The notes beneath the pieces were generated by a model. It made no database searches, was not told the origin of the DNA, and saw only the letters and a program-made list of their open reading frames with translations. Positions 47,412 to 57,000 of a stretch of 64,000 nucleotides of DNA are shown here, one piece after another. The translations under genes and the position numbers were made by a program. This DNA comes from Microcoleus vaginatus HSN003 (lineage in GTDB: Bacteria; Cyanobacteriota; Cyanobacteriia; Cyanobacteriales; Microcoleaceae), in NCBI RefSeq assembly GCF_022701255.1, contig NZ_CP031705.1, positions 4,216,001 to 4,280,000 on the forward strand. Reading direction: 5' to 3'. The number at the start of each line of letters is the position of its first letter. Position 1 is the stretch's first letter.

Positions 47412-48755
47412 CTATGTAGTTTGACGAACAAAGGGAAGACCCAGTAGAACAACGATGATCCCTGCGATCGCGCCGATGCCTGTATAGACTACGCTCGAAT
47501 AGAGCAAATAGCCACAAATGGCGCAGAACACTATGGGAATGATCGGGTAAAGCGGTACGCTAAACGGGCGAAGTCGATCGGGTTCTCGAATGCGTAAAAC
47601 AATTAACGACAGGGTGCTGATCAAAAAGAAAAACCAGAAGATGGGCGCAGTGTAGTCCACCATTGTTTCAAATCCTTTGCGGGTGAAGGTTCCCAGCCCA
47701 ATCAGCGTCAGGGCGATCGCACCTTGCAATAAATAAGCGGTTGTCGGTGAACTCGGATGCGGGTGCCAGCGTCCCAACCAACGAAACGCAGGCATATCCT
47801 GCCCCAGAGCGAAGCTGCTGCGTGCCCCCGTAAAGATGCTGGCGTTGATCGACCCCAGCGTGGCGGTCACAACCAGTAAACTCACAAACGCGGCTCCTGG
47901 TTCACCCAGCACTCGCCGCAGTAAATCTGATGCAACGGCTTGAGAGTCTGCCATGCCTGCGATACCCAATCCCCGCACGTATGCCAGATTAATCAGCACA
48001 TAAAGTCCTGTAATGATGCCAATGCTCCAGAGGAACGATCGCACAATATTGCGCTGCGGGTGGTGAATTTCGGCAGAAATGTAAGCAGCTTCATTCCAAC
48101 CACCATAGGACAGCAGCACGAAGACCAGCGCTAAGCCCCAGGAAGAGGTAGCGGAGGCATCGGAGGAAAGGGGCGGGACGGGAGGAGGGGAGGATGCCAG
48201 ACCAACCACGATAACCAGCAGTAAGCCTAAAACGAGTATCACCGCTAGCCAGTTCTGGACGCCCTTACTCTGGCGCAGTCCAATGATGTTCAGCATTGTG
48301 AGCAGGACGATCGCGACTGCGGCGTAAATTGCAGGCGAGTAGCCACCTAGCCGAAATAGCTCCGAGGCATAGTCGCCAAACACAAATGCCAGCAGCGCGA
48401 TCGAGCCCGTCTGAATCACAGTCATGCGTGCCCAGGCAAATAAAACCGCGATCGGTTGCCCAAATGCCCGTTTCAGGTAGTAGTAGTTGCCGCCGACATG
48501 GGGATAAGTCGTTGCCAATTCGGCGTAGCAAAGTGCCCCCAGCAATGACACCACACCGCCCATGAGCCAGACTCCTATGACACCACCAACCGTTCCGGTA
48601 TTAGCAGCGACCAGAGCAGGGGTTTCAAAAATGCCTGCGCCGATTACTAGCCCGACAATCAAGGCGATCGCATCAATTAGAGTAATGGAGGGTTTTGGAG
48701 TCCCTGTTTGAGGTTCCTTAGGTTCCACCAGTGCAGTGTTCTCTAATCTATTCAC
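47412..48755 (-). CDS. APC-superfamily amino acid permease
   Basis: A 447-residue secondary transporter with about 12 membrane helices, probably taking up or exchanging amino acids by cation symport or antiport. The first helix has the APC signature ALIVGLVIGAGIFETPALVA, and helix 3 begins YAELATTYPHVGGNYYYLKRAFG, the loop typical of the LAT/APA group. The N-terminal 25 residues are polar and cytoplasmic. It is the first gene of an operon with the lipoprotein-like methyltransferase. The substrate cannot be told from sequence. Confidence 0.88.
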   Translation of the reverse strand: MNRLENTALVEPKEPQTGTPKPSITLIDAIALIVGLVIGAGIFETPALVAANTGTVGGVIGVWLMGGVVSLLGALCYAELATTYPHVGGNYYYLKRAFGQPIAVLFAWARMTVIQTGSIALLAFVFGDYASELFRLGGYSPAIYAAVAIVLLTMLNIIGLRQSKGVQNWLAVILVLGLLLVIVVGLASSPPPVPPLSSDASATSSWGLALVFVLLSYGGWNEAAYISAEIHHPQRNIVRSFLWSIGIITGLYVLINLAYVRGLGIAGMADSQAVASDLLRRVLGEPGAAFVSLLVVTATLGSINASIFTGARSSFALGQDMPAFRWLGRWHPHPSSPTTAYLLQGAIALTLIGLGTFTRKGFETMVDYTAPIFWFFFLISTLSLIVLRIREPDRLRPFSVPLYPIIPIVFCAICGYLLYSSVVYTGIGAIAGIIVVLLGLPFVRQTT

Positions 48756-49440
48756 AGTTTTAGCTTCTCAACGAGTAGAATTTGTAACGACACCCAGGCG
48801 TAAACCCATTTCCGTTTTGCCTAAAAATCCGACGCCCACTCAGAAGAATTAGAATTCCTGCGATACCAGAAATTAAAAAGAGTTGCTGGAAAGGTGAACA
48901 GTTCCTCCTCAAAAACCTATTTAGGATAGGGTTGACAATCAAAGTCTACTCTTAGCGTCCACAGCAAATGTGACTCAAAGGTGACAAGGCCCACATTTTT
49001 CTTAATTACTGAGAGCAGGTTCCCATGCTTCGATTGTTTGCAGGATAATCAAACCAGAACGAACCATTGCTTGCAGTTGAGGTAGCATCTACCCAATCCG
49101 CGTCACTCCTGAAATCAATACATTAGCGCTTCGATCGCCAATCAGACAACCGCACAGATAATCCAGAAACGAGACTCAGCCTTTTGCAAGATGAGCAAAT
49201 CTACACGATCTTGCACAATAGTTATCATATTGTTGAATGGTTAGAAGCAGTGGATTTCTAGATCAGGGCTGTGTATTGTCGGCAAATTTTGGCTCAAAAG
49301 TTATTAAACCACGATCGCTCGTGTCTACCAGAAAAAGTGATGGGAACAGGTGGATAAGCGGTGTTAGCTGTTTTCTGGGATTGCACAAAAATTGATGGCA
49401 ATTGCAGCGTCGCTCAAAAGCAATTAGCAGGTAAAAAGAG
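48756..49440. other. Divergent intergenic region
   Basis: About 690 nt between the divergent permease operon and the sugar dehydrogenase. It should hold both promoters; I see no unambiguous one. Around 49145-49260 the plus strand reads PETRLSLLQDEQIYTILHNS then YHIVEWLEAVDF before a stop, which looks like the tail of a decayed gene of unknown kind. Confidence 0.4.
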
Positions 49441-50664
49441 ATGAAACGAACAAAGATTCTTAAAAGTAGGCTAATGTTGAGCATCCTGGGTCTAGTTGCC
49501 TGCACTTCTCCCCAGCCGCAGGTGCGCGAAACACCGACTTCTGTCCAAATCAGTAGTGAAGCGCAACAGGCACAAACTAATCAAACTACCCAGCCAGCCA
49601 GTTGCAAATTGGTGGAAGACGGGTTTGGCCCGCAGGGGCAGGTGAGTGTTCGGGTGGAGGAAGTGGTGACAGGGCTGGATGTTCCCTGGGGGATTGCTTT
49701 CTTACCAAACCGCGATCTGCTTGTTTCTGAACGATCGGGACGGGTGCGGCTAGTGCAAAATGGCAAGCTGCGCCCTCAAGTGATCGCCACGATCAATGTC
49801 AGCGATCGCGGTGAAGGTGGATTACTGGGCATTGCCGCTCATCCCGATTTTGCCAATAAGCGATTCTTTTATGTATATTTCACGGCCAACCAAAATGGCA
49901 CTCCAGTGAATCGTGTGGAACGCTGGCAGTTGTCCCAGGATGGGGTGAGTGCAACCCGCGATCGCACCATTGTTGATAATATTCCCGTTGCTCAATTCCA
50001 CAACGGCGGACGGATTCGATTTGGTCCCGATGGGATGCTTTATATTGGCACCGGAGACGCCAGAGATCCAAACCTTTCTCAGAATGTCAAAAGTCTTGCA
50101 GGCAAGATTTTGCGCGTCACCCCTGATGGCGAGGTGCCCGCTGATAATCCCTTCCCAGGAAATCCAGTTTATATCCTGGGGATTCGCAATACTCAAGGGT
50201 TTGATTGGGTGAATGTATCGACTCTGTGGGTCAGTGATCATGGCCCCAGTGGCGAGTTAGGGCGATCGGGACACGATAAAGTCAGTGTTGCCCAGGCAGG
50301 TGATAATTTGGGCTGGCCGACTATCTATCGCTGTGAATCACAGCAAGGATTGGTAACGCCTGCGATCGTGTGGAAGCAAGCATTACCCCCCGGAGGAGCC
50401 ACCATCTACACAGGCAATGCGATTCCTGAATGGAAAGGCAACCTCATAGTTGCAGGACTGCGGGCAGAGCAATTGCAGCGAATCGTCATTGATCCTCGAT
50501 CGGGTCAGGTGCAGCAGCATGAAGTGTATTTGCAGGGGCAGCAGGGACGGCTCAGAGAAGCGATTATGGGCCCCGATGGGGAATTGTATGTGACCACCAG
50601 TAATTGTGATGGTCGCGGCACTTGCCCACCAGAGCAGGACAAGATTCTTCGCATTACTCGCTGA
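49441..50664 (+). CDS. PQQ-type sugar dehydrogenase lipoprotein (GSDH/sorbosone family)
   Basis: A soluble aldose/sorbosone dehydrogenase-like six-blade propeller of 407 residues. It begins with a lipoprotein signal (LSILGLVAC, Cys21) and a disordered Ser/Thr/Gln linker, so it is probably anchored in the periplasm. Family motifs are LDVPWGIAFLPN, LLVSERSGRV, GEGGLLGIAAHPDF, FHNGGRIRFGPDGMLYIGTGD (the catalytic His lies in FHNGG) and GDNLGWP. Whether this cyanobacterium makes PQQ is unknown, and many homologues have no proven cofactor. It is encoded alone. Confidence 0.85.
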   Translation: MKRTKILKSRLMLSILGLVACTSPQPQVRETPTSVQISSEAQQAQTNQTTQPASCKLVEDGFGPQGQVSVRVEEVVTGLDVPWGIAFLPNRDLLVSERSGRVRLVQNGKLRPQVIATINVSDRGEGGLLGIAAHPDFANKRFFYVYFTANQNGTPVNRVERWQLSQDGVSATRDRTIVDNIPVAQFHNGGRIRFGPDGMLYIGTGDARDPNLSQNVKSLAGKILRVTPDGEVPADNPFPGNPVYILGIRNTQGFDWVNVSTLWVSDHGPSGELGRSGHDKVSVAQAGDNLGWPTIYRCESQQGLVTPAIVWKQALPPGGATIYTGNAIPEWKGNLIVAGLRAEQLQRIVIDPRSGQVQQHEVYLQGQQGRLREAIMGPDGELYVTTSNCDGRGTCPPEQDKILRITR

Positions 50665-50763
50665 GTCAGTTTTTGAACCTGTCACCTTCTGATTACTTTT
50701 CAGCTTCAAATTGAAAACAGGTAGAGAACTACGATCGCTCAAGCAATTTCTTTACCTGTTCTT

Positions 50764-51180
50764 TTATGAGTTGAACAGAAATTTCACTTTTGACCAAAAA
50801 TTTTCTTTGGTGGAAAACTCGGGAGAGTAAGGAGATAAATAAATTAACTTTGCTCTTGCCTCTTCGATAAATTATTTCACCATTTCTCCGCAATGAATTG
50901 TAGCATTATCCATAACTAAACAAGCACCTTGCCAAAGTTTAGCGACTAATTCTCTCAGAATAAATTTCAAATTTTATGCCATTTTCTGACCATAAATATT
51001 TCTTGAAGCCACTACTTCTGTACTCGATAAAGCAGATATTAAAGAAATATTGTTTTTAGGAGTTTTTCTTCTCTCGCTCTTTGACCTTTTAATGCTCTTC
51101 GATATAGTCGTATGTCTGATGGTATCTGGCTGCTTAAAAAATAAATGTCCGAAGTATTTATCTAAGAATACTTTATCTTT
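50764..51180 (-). pseudogene. IS630-family transposase relic
   Basis: On the minus strand, with in-frame stops, it reads NNISLISALSSTEVVASRNI, then LVAKLWQGACLVMDNATIHC, GEMVK, and FIEEARAKLIYLSPYSPEFS followed by KENFWSKVKFLFNS and a stop at 50764. This is the C-terminal half of an IS630/Tc1-type DDE transposase, with the second Asp (MDNATIH) and the YSPEFSxxEN end region. At least two nonsense codons inside show that it is dead. The N-terminal half is lost or unrecognisable beyond about 51180. Confidence 0.8.
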
Positions 51181-51350
51181 TCTTCAGTACCCGTCTGCTG
51201 GGACGAAAGTTTGTGTAGTTGCGGTTTCAACCGCCGAGGGTAAAGTGCGCGACTTTATTAACTTCTACAGCCGATCGCACAAAGTCGATCTGTCGCTGTC
51301 GCGCACCCTACTCCTAAATCAATCTGAAACAATCAGATTTAATCTCAATT

Positions 51351-51430
51351 AGCAATTAAAAATTACTAATTGCCAGTTACCAATTAGCAATTAGCAATTA
51401 CTCTAAAAGCAATTACCAATTACCAACTCT
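51351..51430. repeat. CAATTAG/CAATTAC heptamer repeats
   Basis: About ten imperfect heptamers of the form CAATTAG, CAATTAC or CAGTTAC lie directly downstream of the minus-strand pnp gene. It is another STRR family, more degenerate than the others in this window. Confidence 0.75.
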
Positions 51431-51433
51431 CAA

Positions 51434-53587
51434 CTATTTATTCAACGCTTCGCGAGCAGCAACCGCTTCGTCAGGATGAATATTCAAGCGGGTCAAATTA
51501 ATTCGACCTTTGTTGTCAATTTCTCGCACTTTGACAATCACTTCATCGTTGACAGCTAACTCGTCTTCCACTTTGCCAACGCGGTAGTCCGCTAACTGGG
51601 AAATGTGAATCATTCCTTCTTTTCCGGGCAAAATTTCCACAAAAGCGCCGATCGGAATAATTCGAGTTACGCGGCCGACATACACGTCTCCTGCATTCAA
51701 CTTGCGCGTCATGCCTTGGACAATGTTGTAAGCCCGCTGAGCTTTTTCGCTGTCGTTGCCAGCAATTGTCACGGTTCCGTCGTCTTCGATGTCTATTTTG
51801 ACACCGGTTTCTTCGGTGATGGCTTTGATCGTTTTACCACCTGGCCCAATTACCAAACCGATAAATTCTGGATCGATTTTCAGGGTTAGCAAACGCGGTG
51901 CAAACGGCGACATTTCCCTGCGAGGAGTCTCGATGGTTGCCAGCATTCTTTCTAAAATTTGCAGTCTGGCCGGTTTGGCTTGACGGATGGCATTGGCAAT
52001 CACATCTAAGGGCAAACCTTTGATTTTCATGTCCATCTGCAAAGCAGTAATCCCGGTGTCGGTACCGGCTACTTTGAAGTCCATGTCGCCTAAGAAGTCT
52101 TCAATTGCCTGAATGTCAGTCAAAATTCGGACTTCATCGCCTTCTTTAATTAAGCCCATTGCCGCGCCGCTGACGGGTTGGGAAAGGGGAACGCCTGCAT
52201 CCATTAATGCTAGCGTTGAGGCGCAAACTGAACCCATTGAGGTGGAACCGTCGGAAGAAAGGACTTCTGAAACTACGCGAATCACGTAGGGGAAATCTTC
52301 TTTGGATGGCAAAACCGGCAGCAAAGCGCGTTCTGCGAGGGCTCCGTGACCGATTTCTCGGCGTCCGGGCGATCGCATCGGCTTGGTTTCTCCTACCGAA
52401 AACGGCGGGAAATTGTAGTGATGCAGGTAGCGTTTGTCTTGCTGCGGGTGCAAGTCGTCTCCTAAGTCTTGGGCGTCGCCTGGGGTTCCCAGGGTAGCTG
52501 CGGACAAGACTTGAGTCAACCCGCGATTAAACAACCCACTGCCGTGTACTCGCGACGGCAGCACCCCTACGCGACAAGAAACTTGCCGCACCTCGTCTAG
52601 CTTGCGACCGTCTACACGGACGCCATCATCGAGGATTTGCTGGCGCATGATTTTTTTGGTAACGTCTTTGAAAACGTTGCCGATCGCCTTGGTGTTGGCG
52701 GTGGCTGCTAGTTTTACCGGGTCCTCTTCCGAGAGTTCGGCGATCGCAGATTCGACTGCATTTGCCTTAACTTCGTCCAAAGCTGCATTCCGCTGGTTTT
52801 TGTCTTGTTCAAATTTAGACAAAATAAAGCGGATGGGGGCTTCAGCGCGATCGCGAATAAAGTTTTCCAGGGCAGAGTCTAGGGATGGCCGTTCCTCTAC
52901 CACCAAATCGATGCCCAATTCCGCCATAATTTCGCGCTGGGCTTGAATCAAGTCACAGGCTGCTTCATAGCCGAAGTCGATCGCCTCGATGATATCCTGT
53001 TCCGGCAATTGGTTCGCGCTGGCTTCCACCATGATTACTCCATCAGGAGAACCGGCTACCACGAGATCCAACTCGCCTTCTTTGATTTCGCTGTAAGTTG
53101 GGTTGATGATGAAATCATCTCCTACCAAACCGACTCGCACCGCCGCCATCGGCCCGTAAAACGGCATTTTCGCCAGCAGTATCGCCACTGAAGCCCCCGT
53201 CACCGCCAAAACGTCCGGTGGCACTTGTTCGTCCATCGAAACAGTTGTTGCTACAACTTGGATGTCATCTCGCAGCCAGCTTGGAAATAGGGGACGCAGC
53301 GGTCGATCGATCAAACGACCCGTGAGAGTCACTTTTTCTGGGGGACGCCCTTCCCGGCGCAAAAATCCACCGGGAATTTTACCGCCAGCGTAGAGTCTCT
53401 CTTCGTAATCCACCAACAGGGGCAGGAAATCAATTCCTTCTCTCCCCTGCGATCGAGTCGCTGTCACTAAAACCGCTGTGTCACCTGACTGAATCAAAAC
53501 TGCACCGCCTGCTTGAGGCGCTAGTAAACCAATCTTCAGTCTAATATCCCGTCCATCGAAGGATATTGACTTGTCTATCTCTACCAT
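51434..53587 (-). CDS. pnp: Polyribonucleotide nucleotidyltransferase (PNPase)
   Basis: A phosphorolytic 3'-5' exoribonuclease that degrades mRNA and, in cyanobacteria, also adds heteropolymeric poly(A)-rich tails. The 717 residues hold two RNase PH domains (the first with [20 protein letters not shown]; the second after [21 protein letters not shown] with [17 protein letters not shown]), a KH domain ([20 protein letters not shown]) and an S1 domain ([31 protein letters not shown]). Length and order are normal. It probably acts as a trimer in the cytoplasm. It is encoded alone. Confidence 0.97.
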   Translation of the reverse strand: MVEIDKSISFDGRDIRLKIGLLAPQAGGAVLIQSGDTAVLVTATRSQGREGIDFLPLLVDYEERLYAGGKIPGGFLRREGRPPEKVTLTGRLIDRPLRPLFPSWLRDDIQVVATTVSMDEQVPPDVLAVTGASVAILLAKMPFYGPMAAVRVGLVGDDFIINPTYSEIKEGELDLVVAGSPDGVIMVEASANQLPEQDIIEAIDFGYEAACDLIQAQREIMAELGIDLVVEERPSLDSALENFIRDRAEAPIRFILSKFEQDKNQRNAALDEVKANAVESAIAELSEEDPVKLAATANTKAIGNVFKDVTKKIMRQQILDDGVRVDGRKLDEVRQVSCRVGVLPSRVHGSGLFNRGLTQVLSAATLGTPGDAQDLGDDLHPQQDKRYLHHYNFPPFSVGETKPMRSPGRREIGHGALAERALLPVLPSKEDFPYVIRVVSEVLSSDGSTSMGSVCASTLALMDAGVPLSQPVSGAAMGLIKEGDEVRILTDIQAIEDFLGDMDFKVAGTDTGITALQMDMKIKGLPLDVIANAIRQAKPARLQILERMLATIETPRREMSPFAPRLLTLKIDPEFIGLVIGPGGKTIKAITEETGVKIDIEDDGTVTIAGNDSEKAQRAYNIVQGMTRKLNAGDVYVGRVTRIIPIGAFVEILPGKEGMIHISQLADYRVGKVEDELAVNDEVIVKVREIDNKGRINLTRLNIHPDEAVAAREALNK

Positions 53588-54037
53588 GTAGCACTGCTTC
53601 CTTATCTACCACATTCTTTCTCTGTCGGGATCGTAACATTACCACAGGGGGTTTGAGAGTCCGACGCCAAAAGACAGCGATTATCGCCTCGCGATCGACT
53701 GTCTGTGCCTCGATTCTAAGCATTTATACTCTAGAATTATTTTTGGCAGTCAGGGGTCGATTCTCCGGTCGATCGCCCGCTAAACGCCTTCCATAGATGG
53801 TACGATGAATTTTCGTTTGGGAATTGGGACGTTGAAGGAAGAAGGAAGAGGGATTTAGTTCTCTAGGACAGGAAATAAGCCGTAAGGTGCTTATGGCGCA
53901 CCCTATATATACAGGTTTTACCTAATTCATGTCTGGATCAAAATATCCTCGGTTTGTTTTAAATAAAATTTTCATAAATTCCATATAAATGTAGTAGTCA
54001 ACATCCCACTTAAATAAAAACATCAGGATTTAAAAAA
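53588..54037. other. Divergent intergenic region between pnp and SNF2 helicase genes
   Basis: 450 nt containing the pnp leader and the SNF2 gene promoter. There is a GAAGGAAGAAGGAAG tract near 53834, like the purine-rich arm of the dispersed repeat at 54757. I see no conserved RNA element or clear promoter boxes. Confidence 0.4.
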
Positions 54038-57000
54038 ATGGCAATTTTACACGGCAGTTGGCTAGTTGAAAATGAGAAAAGTTGCTTATTTATTTGGGGA
54101 GAAACTTGGCGAAAATTTGGGGCTGTTGACGCCCTAGAATCGGGGATAAATCTCCCGCATCCCTTAGCAATGACCGAAGCTGAATTTAAGACTTTCCTAA
54201 ATTCCTTGCAACAGTCGGGAAAACTGGATTGGAAATTACCGGAAACCGCAGAAACTCCACCGGAAAAAAGCAAAAAAACTCGGCGATCGCCCAAAACTCA
54301 AAACGCAGAAATTCCTGCACCCAACTCCTCAATTCAAAGGGAAATTCGGGCGATCGCACTTCCCACCCAAATCTCAGAAGCGAACGCAACTCTGATGCCG
54401 CAGCACTCAGCAGCAGCACTTGAGGAACCGGCCCAAAGCGAGGAAATTTACCTTTATCCCTGGCAAGTCGAGGGTTTCTGTCTCAACCCTCAAGCAGCTT
54501 TTGTTTTCTTGCAATCACTACCGCTTAACAGCACGGAACCAGACTCTTTTGTCGGCTCAGATTTGCGTTTTTGGTCTCATATTGCTAGGTGGAGTTTGGA
54601 TTTGTTGGCAAGATGCAAATTTTTGCCTGGATTGGAGAAACAGTCGGACGGTTCTGCTATTGCCAAATGGCAACCGTTGTTAGATAGTTCTACAGATACA
54701 CTCCGCCTCGCCACTTTTGTCAAGCAAATGCCGACGGCTTGCAGAACATATCAATCGAAGGAAGAAGGAAGTTCGGCAACGGATTCTGTAACGGATGTAA
54801 CGGATGTAACGGATGTCAGTCCGATGGAAGTCGGAAGAAGGAAGAAGGAAGAAGGAAGAAGGAAGAAGGAAGAAGAATCCAGTCAATTGCCTTTAGCGGT
54901 GGATTTGCCGATGGGGGCGGAGGAATTGGTGTTAGGCTTTTTGAGTAGTATTGTAGATAGTCAAGTGCGATCCTCTTCGAGGGCTGCGCTAACGGCTGGT
55001 AGCTCTACTTTAGAGATCAAAACAGTTTCTCCTGTGCGCGAGTGGCTGCAAGCTTTGCAGCAGGAATCTGGGATTGTGCAAGTAGAAACAGCAGCATTGG
55101 AAAACTTGGCAACCAAGCTGAGTGCTTGGACTGCACCGCTGCAAAACCAATTATCTCAACAAAGTCAATTTCGCACTTGCTTTCAACTCATACCACCAGC
55201 GCCCGGTAAAGCCAACTGGAATTTAAATTATTGCTTGCAAGCAGCAGATGAAAACGAATTTTTGGTGGACGCGACAACTGTTTGGAACAACTCTGTCGAG
55301 CGTTTGGCTTATGCGGGGCGGACAATAGAATTACCTCAAGAAACTTTGCTCAGCGGCTTGGGTTTAGCCTCGAAACTTTATCCGTTAATTGAACCGAGTT
55401 TGCAAGCACAGCGACCTCAATCTTGCCAATTAAATCCGCTGCAAGCTTACGAGTTTATTAAGTCTGTAGCTTGGCGGTTTGCTGATAGCGGGTTGGGCGT
55501 AGTTTTGCCGCCGAGTTTGACAAAGAGTGAGGGTTGGGCGAGTCGTTTGGGTTTGAGCATTCAAGCGGAAACTCCGAAAGTGACTCCGGCGAAAGGTGGG
55601 TTGGGATTGCAAAGTCTGCTAAATTTTAAGTGGGAATTGACGATCGGCGGACAGCGCATTTCTAAGGCAGAATTTGACAGATTGACTGCGTTGAATTCGC
55701 CTTTGGTGGAAATTAACGGCGAGTGGGTGGAATTGCGCGCGCCTGATGTGAAAGCGGCTCAAACTTTTTTTGCCAGTCGCAAAGAGCAAATGACTCTTTC
55801 TTTGGAGGATGCTTTGCGTTTGGCGTCGGGCGATACTCAGATGATCGAAAAATTGCCTGTGGTGAATTTTGAGGCTACGGGTCAACTTCAGGAATTGTTG
55901 AATACTTTGAGCGATAATCAAGCGGTAAGTGCGATCGCAACTCCGGCTAGTTTCCGAGGACAATTGCGGCCTTATCAAGCGCTAGGAGCAGGCTGGTTAG
56001 CATTTTTAGAACGCTGGGGTTTGGGTGCTTGTCTCGCGGACGATATGGGAACTGGTAAATGCGCGTTACCACAAACTTTGCTTTTTGTCAATGGTTTTTT
56101 ACAAAAAGCTGAAAAAATATGGGAAACTTATGTCGGAAAAACAGAATTCGACGGTGAGGGCTTTTGGTCTGAACCTAACGAGCAATTACTGGTAAATTCC
56201 ATAAATCAGGAAACAGGCAAAATTGTACAGGCGACTATTCGACGACTTTACCGCCAGCAAGTGCAAGAAAAGTTGCGAACCATCAAACTACAAGATGGTA
56301 GCAGCATCACAATTACCCGCCGCCACAAATTGTTAGGACGCGATGGCTGGACAAACGACTTCAAGGTTGGAGATTATGTTTGCGTTCCTGCTAAATTGTA
56401 TTGGGAAGGAAAACCGGAAGATCCCGATTTGGTCAAGTTTCTGGCTTGGCAGATAGCTGAGGGACATGAGCAGCGCGATCGGGCTGTACTCTCGATCGCA
56501 CAAAAAGATGCGACAGTTCTGGAAGAGTTACGTGTCGCACTGCACCGGATCGGCGAAAAGTATGGGATAAAAATAAATAATCCTGCAGTTCGTACTCGTG
56601 CTCATCAGAGAGCAGCAGACTTGGTTGTATGCAGTCGATCGTACCAAAGCTTTCTTGAGTCTCAAGGCTACGAGTGGGGGAAACTGTCAGCCGAGAAAAG
56701 CTTCCCACAATTTATCATGCAAGCCAATCTTGACAGCATACGGATTTTCCTCAAAAACTACTTTGATGCTGAAGGTTCTGTCATTCCTAAAATGCGGACT
56801 ATCGAAATTAGCACCGCTTCGCCTTTAATCATCCAACAACTTTCTACGTTGCTGCGGCGCTTTGGAATTTGGCTGCGAATCGCCACTAAACAGAAACGCG
56901 CCACCAATGGCAGCGGTATTTTTCGCACGTATTACATCGGCACTTTCGGCGGTAACTCAGCGCGCATATTTTTCCAAGAAATTGGTTTTGGCTATCCCGA

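Noticed and set aside
49263..49505. An 80-codon minus-strand reading frame over the start of the sugar dehydrogenase gene.
   Set aside because: It overlaps the well-supported lipoprotein signal of the plus-strand gene and has no recognisable features.
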